Shown: positions 22,924 through 31,800 of the stretch, piece by piece
Layout of the letters: every line of letters begins with the position of its first letter
How positions within the stretch are numbered: the first letter of the stretch is position 1
From: a virus
IMG/VR virus record: IMGVR_UViG_3300042891_001512
Location: 47,346-111,345 of that record
DNA: 64,000 nucleotides
Reading direction: 5' to 3' (one strand)
Translations under genes and position numbers: made by a program
Notes under the pieces: model-generated
Database searches by the model: none
What the model was told of the DNA's origin: nothing
Seen by the model: the letters and a program-made list of their open reading frames with translations, nothing else

Positions 22924-23694
22924 ATGGCACAATTACCGATCAGCATGCCAAAGCTTGGCTTGGCAGATGCGATGGATAAATCGCGTTTTGCAAACATACT
23001 CCAGTCTGATGGGAATTTAAGTTACCTAGAATTTATATCAGCTGTAAAATCTTTATGGGAAGAAAGCTTTCCGAACTATCCGATCAAGGCAACGTCAAAT
23101 GGGGATAATTCTTTTACCTGGTTTAACCCAGCAACTCAAGAATACGATACCACAGATGCAATAATAGTGTATTCTTTAGAATTAAGAAAAGCTCATTCGG
23201 TTGAACCTAAACCTAGAATGAGACAAATAACAAATAATAATGTTTACGTTTATGGGCAAAGGTTCCAGAACGTTGTTGCATTTACGGCTATGTCTCCGGT
23301 CGGAAAAAGATCAGGGTCAGATTCAAATTCTGTTTCTGATGATCAAGACAATTCTTATTTGGTTGAATCTTTAATAGAATCTTTTGAAGACTTTATGTTG
23401 GAGTATACCCCAATCTTTAAAAAAATAGGTGCTTCAGAATTAGTGTACTCAAGAAGACTTTCAGATTCAGAAGTAAATAGAGATTCTAAAGACGTTCACA
23501 AGAGAACGGTCACCTACATGCTCACCACAGAAAAGGTCTTTGCAGCACAAGCTAATACGATAGAAAAGATAGCTATAGATGTAAGACAGTTTATGGCCTA
23601 TGAGCCAGAATTCTTAGCCGCAGCAACTCCAAATTATGAAGATATAAACATTAACCTTATAGACTTAGAGAATACTGCTACTCCACGTCATTAA
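22924..23694 (+). CDS. Probable tail terminator / completion protein
   Basis: A 256-aa protein placed between the two sheath-like genes. It starts one base after the sheath stop. It has a helical N-terminus (LSYLEFISAVKSLWEESF), a beta core with VEPKPRMRQ and YVYGQRFQNVVAFTAM, and then a helix (YLVESLIESFEDFMLEY). These features and the size resemble tail-terminator or sheath-stabilising proteins of large myoviruses, but I see no diagnostic motif. A ~100-bp gap with a promoter-like box follows it. Confidence 0.45.
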   Translation: MAQLPISMPKLGLADAMDKSRFANILQSDGNLSYLEFISAVKSLWEESFPNYPIKATSNGDNSFTWFNPATQEYDTTDAIIVYSLELRKAHSVEPKPRMRQITNNNVYVYGQRFQNVVAFTAMSPVGKRSGSDSNSVSDDQDNSYLVESLIESFEDFMLEYTPIFKKIGASELVYSRRLSDSEVNRDSKDVHKRTVTYMLTTEKVFAAQANTIEKIAIDVRQFMAYEPEFLAAATPNYEDININLIDLENTATPRH

Positions 23695-23750
23695 AACCTG
23701 TATTAAAATTCCCATAGTTAATATATTGATAGTTATTTTTATGACTTAGT

Positions 23751-23759
23751 TGTTACTAT
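23751..23759 (+). promoter_or_regulatory. Possible extended -10 promoter (TGTTACTAT) before the main sheath gene
   Basis: TGT-TACTAT lies in the 102-bp gap before the sheath gene, about 38 bp upstream of ATG 23797, with GGAGG at 23780. The hexamer differs from TATAAT at two positions. The long AT-rich gap suggests a separate unit for the abundant sheath and tube proteins. Confidence 0.4.
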
Positions 23760-23796
23760 ATCACAAGACTTATTCTGTCGGAGGTTCAAAGATAAC

Positions 23797-25110
23797 ATGG
23801 CTACACCGGGTGTAACAACATTAATTAGAGATCGCTTCTACAGCGTCTCAAGGCAAGATGTCCCAGCGGGACCAAGAATTGTGGCGATAGCCAAAAGAAA
23901 CAAAAATGAGTTCAATCCTTCTACGGAAACAACTGCCTATAATGCTATGAACAAGGTTGCTGACCTTGACGTAGTGCAAGCTACTACAGAGAAAGATGTT
24001 ATTGACGCTTTTGGTGTTGGTTCAGATCTCCATAAAGCATTTTTGGAATTGATTACTGCAGGCGCAGAAAGAATTCACCTTGTTCCACTTCCTTATGACA
24101 CGCAGTTTGACCACACAAATGGACAACTAAAAAGCGCTAGCGCAGGATTTGCTAGTTATGGCGAAGATATTTTTAACGCAGCTTTTGCAGCAGCAGAAGC
24201 TGCAATCCCAGATGTTATCATACCTTGGGGTAGAGGTGGCAATTCATCAGACTGGGATGCCACAACAGGAGCGACACCAAACGCAGAAGATTATCTTTTC
24301 CACGCAAACAACTCCAATACAACAGCAAATAACTGGGCATATAAGGTAGCAAGTAAAGTAAAAGATATTTCGGAAAATACAAACCCATGCATTGCAGTGA
24401 TGGGTATAGCGCCATACGTAGCAAGTTCAAGAGAAACTTTAACACCAGCGCAAGTTTCATCACATATGTCTTCTTCTTTGGCACTCTTGCCAGACAGGAA
24501 TAATGCGCTTATGAAGGCTGTTGGTTCGTATGTTTCAATTATAGCTACAGAAGTAAAACCAGTAGGATACGCTACAACAACTTCTGGTGGAACTACAGAT
24601 TACGGTTATTCAAACGGAGCAGCATCGCTTGCGGCGACTATGAGTAGAACACCATCGTACACGGGCCTAACAAACAAAGCTCTTTACAATGTTCAAGCTC
24701 TTCGTTACGCACCCACAAGAGTGCAGCAAGTAACCCTGAATGCCGCAGCAGTAAACGCTGTTATATTGAACTTTAATAAGATTGCAGTATTCGGTGGAGC
24801 AGTAACTTACTCGGCAGCAAATTCAGACTATCTAAGACTCTCAACTAAGAGAATCGTAGATGAGGCTTCACAACTAGTTCGTCAAGTATGTCAAAAGTTC
24901 ATTGGCGAACCATCAACAATACAAGTAAGAAATTCAATGGAAACAGCAATTTCTTCAGGCTTACGTGGTATGCAAGTCAAAGGTGCCTTGCTGGAGAGTG
25001 ACTTCAATGTTACATATGTTCCTTCAGATAACATGGCGATTGTAGACCTCGTATTAACACCTGCGTTCGAACTTAATTCGATCCAGGTTCAAATATCCAT
25101 TAACATATAA
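23797..25110 (+). CDS. Tail sheath protein (main form)
   Basis: A 437-aa contractile-tail sheath protein. It opens MATPGVTTLIRDRF, the usual N-terminal arm that links neighbouring subunits, followed by DVIDAFGVGSDLHKAFLELITAGAERIHLVPLP. The C-terminal part (RLSTKRIVDEASQLVRQ, FIGEPSTIQVRNSM, LVLTPAFELNSIQV) matches the conserved sheath C-domain with its final beta arm. Strong GGAGG and a separate promoter fit high expression. It is immediately upstream of the tube genes, the normal sheath-tube order. Confidence 0.85.
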   Translation: MATPGVTTLIRDRFYSVSRQDVPAGPRIVAIAKRNKNEFNPSTETTAYNAMNKVADLDVVQATTEKDVIDAFGVGSDLHKAFLELITAGAERIHLVPLPYDTQFDHTNGQLKSASAGFASYGEDIFNAAFAAAEAAIPDVIIPWGRGGNSSDWDATTGATPNAEDYLFHANNSNTTANNWAYKVASKVKDISENTNPCIAVMGIAPYVASSRETLTPAQVSSHMSSSLALLPDRNNALMKAVGSYVSIIATEVKPVGYATTTSGGTTDYGYSNGAASLAATMSRTPSYTGLTNKALYNVQALRYAPTRVQQVTLNAAAVNAVILNFNKIAVFGGAVTYSAANSDYLRLSTKRIVDEASQLVRQVCQKFIGEPSTIQVRNSMETAISSGLRGMQVKGALLESDFNVTYVPSDNMAIVDLVLTPAFELNSIQVQISINI

Positions 25111-25132
25111 TATACCGGTTGGAGGGTAGCAA

Positions 25133-25834
25133 ATGGCAGCAGAATCATATAACCCAGTAAATAAATATCTTAACACTTATACTACATTTTCAGGTGCAGA
25201 CATAGTTGCAACTTTTGGTGGAGTAGAGATTGGCGCACTTTCAGGAATTACATTTTCTGTAACAAGAGAAAAAGCACCTATTTACACAATGGGTTCACCA
25301 AACCCAAGATCTTTCTCAAGAGGAAAGCGTGGCATCGCTGGATCATTAATTTTTACAGTTTTTGATCGCCCAGCACTTTACACAATGTTGGACAAGAATT
25401 ATGAATCACAAGATTCAAAGCAAATGTTCTACACCAGAGCACATAACACACTCCCAGGTGATACTCAGTCAGTAGGTAGAGGTATAGCTGGTTTAGGAAC
25501 TGCTGGTAATTTTAGCAAGGACGTTGTTAAAAAGGTTCCTTATTACGCTGACCAAATTCCACCATTTGACATTACAGTAACTTTTGTTAATGAATATGGA
25601 CAAGCAGCAGTTCGCTCAATCTACGGAGTTGAACTCTTGAACGAAGGTTCGGGAGCTTCGATGGACGATATCGTTATCGAAGAAACAATGACTTATGTAG
25701 CTAGAGAGCTCGGCCCTATGTACGCCATCAAGGTGGACAAAGAAGCTGATCAAAGTTCTCTTAAGCTTAATGACATTTTGAGCCAAGGCGCAGTAACGAA
25801 CTCGGGACTTAATTCAAATATTATTCGTCCGTAA
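25133..25834 (+). CDS. Tail tube protein (main form)
   Basis: A 233-aa tube protein of the large-myovirus type: FSGADIVATFGGVEIG, GITFSVTREKAPIYTMG, PRSFSRGKRGIAGSLIFTVFDRPAL, then PPFDITVTFVNEYG and IEETMTYVARELGPM. The two beta halves fit the tube fold that stacks in hexameric rings inside the sheath. It has a very strong GGAGGG eight bases before ATG and is followed by a terminator, as expected for an abundant protein. Two further tube-type paralogues follow. Confidence 0.88.
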   Translation: MAAESYNPVNKYLNTYTTFSGADIVATFGGVEIGALSGITFSVTREKAPIYTMGSPNPRSFSRGKRGIAGSLIFTVFDRPALYTMLDKNYESQDSKQMFYTRAHNTLPGDTQSVGRGIAGLGTAGNFSKDVVKKVPYYADQIPPFDITVTFVNEYGQAAVRSIYGVELLNEGSGASMDDIVIEETMTYVARELGPMYAIKVDKEADQSSLKLNDILSQGAVTNSGLNSNIIRP

Positions 25835-25859
25835 TTTTAAACAATTACAAGTTATGAGT

Positions 25860-25885
25860 AATGCATGGGGTAACACCCATGCATT
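25860..25885 (+). terminator. Hairpin terminator or attenuator after the tail tube gene
   Basis: A 10-bp perfect inverted repeat (AATGCATGGG, loop of six, CCCATGCATT) is followed by an A/T-rich tract. The T run is broken (ATTTATTT), so partial termination is likely. It sits in the 79-bp gap between the main tube gene and the next paralogue. Confidence 0.7.
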
Positions 25886-25913
25886 ATTTATTTAAAAGAC
25901 TGGTTAGGTAAAA

Positions 25914-26645
25914 ATGCAAGAAGTGAATCAAACTTCAAATATTTCTAGTTTTTCTGAAGTAAGACCAGAATACGACCCAGCAACTGATTTTAAATCAATA
26001 CTTTCCAACATGTCATTTTCGGGAGCCGATACGGTTGCCACTATGATAATTCCTCAAATAGGTCCAGATGGTAGAATCACCAGTGCTGGTGACGTTATAG
26101 ATATAGGTGAACTGCAAACAATATCCTATTCAATACACAGGGAAAATAGTCCAGTTAGAACGTTAGGTCATTCTAATGTTAGAGGCTTTATTAAGGGTGG
26201 CAGAACTATAGCTGGCTCACTAATATTCACAGTGTTTAACGAGTATGCTTTTTATAGAATAAAGCAATACAAAGAATACCTTGCTAGAAGCAATGGTTTT
26301 TTCGCTCCATTAGCAGATATGCTTCCACCTTTTGATATTGTATTAACATTCTTTAATGAGTATGGAAATGCAGCTAAGATGAAAATATTTGGCGTGACCA
26401 TAGTAGATGAAGGCCAGACTATGTCTGTAGACGACCTTATCACAGAGCAAACGTACACCTTCATGGCTAGGGGCATACAGCCGATGGTCAATATGTCATA
26501 TGAAAAAGAAAAGTATGGTAATATGACTGATGCGCAAACAAATAATATTTTGAATATTAATAGAAATATTTTTGGGGATACAGTCAACGGTGAGACCGTA
26601 ACCGCCATGTATTCTAATTTAATAACAGATGAAGTAATTTCTTAA
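25914..26645 (+). CDS. Tail tube-like protein, paralogue 2
   Basis: A 243-aa paralogue of the tube protein: MSFSGADTVATMIIPQIG, ISYSIHRENSPVRTLGH, RGFIKGGRTIAGSLIFTVFNEYAF, PPFDIVLTFFNEYGNAAKM and ITEQTYTFMARGIQPM. It has an N-terminal extension of about 35 residues and a C-terminal extension. It may form a tube end, initiator ring or baseplate-proximal segment. It is separated from the main tube gene by a hairpin that would lower its expression. Confidence 0.75.
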   Translation: MQEVNQTSNISSFSEVRPEYDPATDFKSILSNMSFSGADTVATMIIPQIGPDGRITSAGDVIDIGELQTISYSIHRENSPVRTLGHSNVRGFIKGGRTIAGSLIFTVFNEYAFYRIKQYKEYLARSNGFFAPLADMLPPFDIVLTFFNEYGNAAKMKIFGVTIVDEGQTMSVDDLITEQTYTFMARGIQPMVNMSYEKEKYGNMTDAQTNNILNINRNIFGDTVNGETVTAMYSNLITDEVIS

Positions 26646-26654
26646 GGAAAAAAA

Positions 26655-27584
26655 GTGTCAAATAGTTATTATCAAGAAAATTTTAATCCTTTATCCAATT
26701 TAGATTCAGTTTGGTCTGGTGGATCAACTGGAGATAATAAAGACAAAAGATTTAGTAATTATTATGATTACTACTTTGGTGGGGAAGACATCAAGGTGTA
26801 TGTTGATGGACTTTTTGAACCAGAAAACGAATTAGATATATCATCTTTCAGTTATTCGATTAAACAGGAAAAGCAACCGCTATATGGTTTCTGGTCTTAT
26901 AATTACGATACAGTTTTATATGGCACAAGAATCGTTAGCGGTGAATTTACAATATACACTCGTTATCCTAGAAGGATGACGGACCTGATAGAGCAAGCAG
27001 CTTCGGCAAGAGTTAAAAATCCTACACCGCAAGAGAGTATGGGTGGAGTTGTTTCTTCTTTAAGGTCAAAATTAGAGTCAGCTGATGACCAAAAAAACAT
27101 AGAAAAATATTGGGCCTATAGTCAGCTTGACAGAATAACAGCAGATCCTTTGTCAAAAATCGCTAAAGATTCTGGTCATAATATTTTTAGTGCTCATCCA
27201 CCGTTTAATTTTGTCATTCTCTATGGTGCTCAAGAAGCCTCTATGAGTCCGCTTGATTATAGCGGCACCACAGGGGGAGTTATAACAGACAATCTAGATA
27301 GAATGATTGTGTCAGATATAAATGAAAGATTAATAAGAACTGACAACAATGCTAACCCAATGAAAATAGTTCTGCAAGAAGTACAGCTTCTTGGTATGGC
27401 GACTTCTTACGGCACAGGTGGACAACCAGTTGCTGAGAGCTATCAGTTCATAGCCAGAGATCTTTATTTTAGTGAAGTAAATCTTGGTTTTATCAAGTCT
27501 GGAACTACTCAAAATACTTCCGATACTAATCAAGGAAGAAATGGACAATCCGCAACGGATCAGTCTTCAAATAATTTAAATTAA
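26655..27584 (+). CDS. Tail tube-like protein, paralogue 3 (diverged)
   Basis: A 309-aa protein starting at GTG 26655 with AAGGAA upstream. It keeps the tube landmarks in diverged form: ISSFSYSIKQEKQPLYGFWS, YGTRIVSGEFTIYTRYP, AHPPFNFVILYG, and LQEVQLLGMATSYG ... AESYQFIARDLYF. A ~80-residue insertion separates the halves. The Ser/Asn/Gln-rich C-terminus is disordered. I infer a third ring protein, perhaps at the tail tip or tube-baseplate junction. It ends the tube cluster; a well-formed promoter follows. Confidence 0.65.
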   Translation: MSNSYYQENFNPLSNLDSVWSGGSTGDNKDKRFSNYYDYYFGGEDIKVYVDGLFEPENELDISSFSYSIKQEKQPLYGFWSYNYDTVLYGTRIVSGEFTIYTRYPRRMTDLIEQAASARVKNPTPQESMGGVVSSLRSKLESADDQKNIEKYWAYSQLDRITADPLSKIAKDSGHNIFSAHPPFNFVILYGAQEASMSPLDYSGTTGGVITDNLDRMIVSDINERLIRTDNNANPMKIVLQEVQLLGMATSYGTGGQPVAESYQFIARDLYFSEVNLGFIKSGTTQNTSDTNQGRNGQSATDQSSNNLN

Positions 27585-27589
27585 ATATA

Positions 27590-27618
27590 TTGAATATATT
27601 GCATATATAATGTATAAT
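27590..27618 (+). promoter_or_regulatory. Sigma70-like promoter TTGAAT-17-TATAAT
   Basis: TTGAAT at 27590-27595 and TATAAT at 27613-27618 are 17 bp apart; an overlapping TATAAT lies at 27606-27611. The leader of about 30 nt contains AAGGAG before ATG 27655. This is the only place in the window where I see both a -35 and a -10 with ideal spacing. Confidence 0.7.
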
Positions 27619-27654
27619 GATAAGTGAACTAGTGTTTTAATACAAGGAGATATT

Positions 27655-28158
27655 ATGGCTACGCAGAGAAAAGTTTCCATTTCCACAAACCCTGAAATGG
27701 CAAAAGAAGTCAACGTTGATGAAGTTATAGAGATAACCGCAGAGCCTGTTGAAGTGGCACAGGTTGACGATGAATCAAAATCTGTCGAAGATTTAGATGA
27801 CGAACAGGAGATATGGGAAGGTGGGCCAACCGCCGGGATCATCAAGCATTGGAAAGAAGTGTATGGAGATATTTATGTAACTTCTTTATCTTTTGATAAG
27901 CACATTGTTTGGAGAGTTCTATCTAGATTAGAATACAAGAATCTTGTTAAGAAGATGGAGCAATTAGTTCAAGCCGGCCAACTATCTTCTGCAGAAGCTA
28001 ACATGTGGAATGAAGAAGCCATATCAGAACTCTGCATGCTGTATCCTGAGTACGATAAAAATAATACTGGTGGTATTATGGCTGGAGTTCCATCTTTGAT
28101 TTCGCAAGAAGTTTTAGAGGCATCGGGATTCGTCGCCTTAGAGGTAAGACAATTATAA
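27655..28158 (+). CDS. Tail assembly chaperone-like protein 1
   Basis: A 167-aa acidic protein located where tail assembly chaperones lie, directly before the giant tail genes. A disordered acidic N-terminus (to about 65) is followed by WRVLSRLEYKNLVKKMEQL, EEAISELCMLYPEYDK and GVPSLISQEVLEASGF. The same sequence of elements recurs in the next gene, so the two are paralogues. Chaperones of this kind coat the tape measure during tail assembly. It has its own promoter and AAGGAG. Confidence 0.7.
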   Translation: MATQRKVSISTNPEMAKEVNVDEVIEITAEPVEVAQVDDESKSVEDLDDEQEIWEGGPTAGIIKHWKEVYGDIYVTSLSFDKHIVWRVLSRLEYKNLVKKMEQLVQAGQLSSAEANMWNEEAISELCMLYPEYDKNNTGGIMAGVPSLISQEVLEASGFVALEVRQL

Positions 28159-28165
28159 TTTAATT

Positions 28166-28792
28166 ATGGATCCAGAAAAACTCTATGAGTTAAAAAAAAG
28201 ATATGGTTCTATCTTTAGCACTTTAGTTAAAAAACAAGAAGTGTTTTTCAGAGAATTAACATTTGAAGAATACGACAAAATCATAGAGTATAAAAACTCG
28301 GATGCCCACTCTTCCGTAGATATAGAAGATATCATCATCGGTGCCGCGGTCATTTATCCTGAAGATTTTAATATTAATTCTTTGCCTCCTGGCTTAATAT
28401 CTTCCTTGTCGCAGCAGATAGTTGACGTATCTGGTTTCTATTCCGCCAAAATAGCCAAAAAAATACTAGAGGATAAAAGAGAGAAAGCTAACGAAGTTAG
28501 AAGTTTAATGAAAGCTTTTGTTCTCGCTACTATACATACGTACAACCCTAAAGATTTAGATGGGATGACCTTTTCTCAGTTAGCAGAAAACGTTGCACTA
28601 TCTGAAAAAATTATTGAAATACAACAAAGCATAAATGGCGTTGAGCCAACAAATATCAATCTTCAACTAATTGATCCAGAAGAAGAAATAGAGAAGAAAA
28701 AAACCAGTGAAGCTAGACATAATCTTTCTAAGAAAGAAGGAGAAGCTAGTTATTCAGACCCTATTGCTCAAAAATTATGGGGATTAAAGTAA
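28166..28792 (+). CDS. Tail assembly chaperone-like protein 2
   Basis: A 208-aa protein that parallels the previous one: FRELTFEEYDKIIEYKNS, IEDIIIGAAVIYPEDFN and LPPGLISSLSQQIVDVSGF. It then adds a long helical C-terminus ending DPIAQKLWGLK. In many phages two chaperone products come from one gene by a -1 frameshift; here they are two complete genes 7 bp apart. It is followed after 12 bp by the first giant gene. Confidence 0.7.
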   Translation: MDPEKLYELKKRYGSIFSTLVKKQEVFFRELTFEEYDKIIEYKNSDAHSSVDIEDIIIGAAVIYPEDFNINSLPPGLISSLSQQIVDVSGFYSAKIAKKILEDKREKANEVRSLMKAFVLATIHTYNPKDLDGMTFSQLAENVALSEKIIEIQQSINGVEPTNINLQLIDPEEEIEKKKTSEARHNLSKKEGEASYSDPIAQKLWGLK

Positions 28793-28804
28793 CAGGAGAA
28801 AGTC

Positions 28805-31800
28805 TTGATTAGAGATCGTGGTCCATTACATAACTTGGGTAATGGTGTAACGTCTCGTGACATACCTCTCAATGAGGGTGAAACAGAAGGCATTTCCCAA
28901 GATAGCGGTGCGGTTTCAAAAGCCTTAGGTGGCCATCCTGTTATGCGCTTCTTTGCGCACGCAGGAACAACGATGCTTGTTGCTGGCGTTGGTTCAGCAA
29001 TGCTCAGGAAGGGTGGCCTTAAGTTAGCCCAAAAAATACAAGAGTCTGGTCAAACGTCTTTAATTAAAGACATGATAGATGTTAGAAGACATCTTGATAA
29101 TTTACAGGGTGTTAAAAGGGCAATCGATGGCGTAAACGATCCATATGAAAAATTAGTCTTTCAAGCTGGTGATGAATTAACAACTGGTTACCTTGGGTCT
29201 AGACACGGAGCTTTTGAAAATTTTGGTTATTCATTTTCAAAGAATGAATTAGATCAAGCTGGTAGAGGGTTAACTTCAGAGCCAGCTGCAATTTGGGGTC
29301 TGAAAGAAGACCTCCAACAAAGGATGATTAGAGTCGGCAGAAGAATGCCGTACGAACTTCCAGCCCTATGGGGCGCACAAAGAATGGTCACAGATCCACT
29401 CTTTGGAAAAGACGATAACAGAAAAAAAATAAACTGGTACAATCCTGTTGATGTTGTAAGCGACTTTGTAAAAACATCAATGACAACAATGGCAACAATG
29501 ATCTTGCCATTCGAAGGTGGTGGAGCAGCTCTTAATGCATCTAAGAGCTCGATGAATACTTTCAAATATTCTATGGCCAGCATATCGGATTTAAGTCCGA
29601 TAAAAGAAAAGGCAGCAAAAGGGTTTGTAAACTTAACTGAAGTTCTTGGAGAAGTCGGCCATGATATGGCCACCGCTGGGAATGCATTCTTAAAAAAGTC
29701 AGCTCAATCCTCAGGGGCATTTAACGCTGCTACAACAGCTATGGGAGCCAACGAGCAACCTAGATTCGTAGATGCCCTGCACAAGGCTAGGAAGGGCGCC
29801 AGAGCCGCCTACGAGGCCTCTAGAGGGGCTAGAGACCCGGGGATGAAGAGAGCTACCAATTATGCTAAAGCCCTCGCATTTGGCGTTAAAACCTCTGAGG
29901 GAGATATTGCTCCTGGAATAATAGATACCATACCAGCGTTTAGGGGTTTAAACGCAGGAATAAGGGCAGGGACACAACAGTTTAGGGTCTATGGAAAGGC
30001 TTACGACGCCTTACAAAATTCGATAGAGCATTCAAGAGCGTTATCTTCTTCTAGTCCAAGGTCGGCAGATGTAGTTACTGCGATGCAAAAGATACAGGCA
30101 CAGTATTCTAGCAGGCTATCTAAAATGGCCAATCAGATATCAATCTGGGGTGCAGGTGGTCCTGGGGATTCAAGTTTTACTAGGTCTGAATTTTATCTGG
30201 GTCAACAACAAACTGAATACAAAAAACTTTTAAGCCAAAGACTTTCGTCTAAAGGTTTAGACCCAAAAGAAACTGATAATTTTGTTAATCAACTTAAAGT
30301 TATAAGTCCAGGAGCCAAAACACATCCGACCAATATGATTTCAATTGGAAAGATGAAAATCCATGCAGATGAAGAGAGCTACTTTGACATACTGCTTGAG
30401 AGACTTAAGGGCGTTAAAGGTGGAAAAGATTATGAAACAGCTTTAGCAAATGTTGCAGGGGCAGGAAAAACATCAGATCAATTCTTAAAAGAAGTTATAG
30501 AAGAAACTAATACATATTTTACTAGCAAAGAATTCCAGCATGGTGTAAAACTAAAAATTAAAAACCAATGGACTTCAATGTCCAGAAACGATTTAGTTGA
30601 CCGCGCTTCTTCTATTCTAAAACCAGAAAAAGCTGTGTATCAAGATTTTGTTGGTCCGTTAAACAGCGCAAAAAAACAATTCCTACAAAGAAAAACAGCT
30701 CAAGTATTAGGGATACCATTAAAAGATTTAGAAGGAAGGATGGTATCCGAAGATATAGTCAGAAGTGGTTTGGCTAATAGGGGATTTGATCCAAACGATT
30801 TTACAAATTTAAAATCTTTTTTAATTAGAAACAAAAAAATAACGTCAGGAATATTTGAAGGAAACTTTAATCTCTTTGGCATGAAGCCGCTTTTGATAAG
30901 CGAAGCGGTAGACAAGGGCAAGTTTGCACACCTGCCTGATAGAGAACAATCTATAATAAAAAATCTAGCTGGAAGAATGGCTATAGATGACCCAGTATCT
31001 AAGTCTATAGGTTTCAATAAACTAGAAGGAGTTTATCAAACAAGGTCTGGACAAACGTTAGATTTTAGCTCAATCAAAACAACATTTAAAAACGTTGCGA
31101 ATTTCTTCGCCTCAGACCTACACATACCTATCATTAAACTTAACCCAGCAGATTTGTTTGGTCGCAGGTCATTTGCCGAAATGGCACAAAAAGGACCTCT
31201 ACAGTATTCACCTGGATCAACAGTTCAACCATTTGGCGATCTTCCTGGTAGCAGAGCAGACTTTCACATCTGGCATGCTACCAAGGGAACTAAAGGTAAA
31301 ATAACTTCTTATTCAACAAATGAATTTTCTGGAGAAACTTTTGGAGAAACCCTAAGGGGAACTTACCGACCATTGCCAACTAGAAGTACTGAAATGCTCA
31401 CCAAGCATGCACGCTTTGCTGCTGGCATGCCTGGGACACCCGCTTATGATATAGATGGACAATCTGGTTCAAAGTTTTTAGATTTTGTCTTAGGTAATTC
31501 TGAAAGGTCAAGACGATTTAAAAATGCAATGGACATTGATGCTGATCAACCAAACTCATTGTTTGGCTTGCTCTCAAGATTCCGCAATAGATCTCAAGAT
31601 ATAAATAACCCTCAAGTTATGTCTCGCCTTTTAAGAGGCGAAGAAGTAATAATGAAAGAGGGTGGAACTAGAAAAGCATTTAAATTAGATAGAACTGGCG
31701 ACAGATATAATTTAATAGATTCAACTGGAAAAGTTAGCAGCACATATAGTGAATCTGAAATACTAAAAGGCGCTGATATATTCAGAAAAAGAACTTTTGG

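Noticed and set aside
23695-23796. Small RNA or tRNA in the gap before the sheath gene
   Set aside because: I could not fold a cloverleaf or a stable hairpin; a promoter plus leader explains the gap.
24149-24484. Extra ORFs on both strands within the sheath gene
   Set aside because: Low-complexity Gln/Leu-rich shadows of the sheath frame without start signals.
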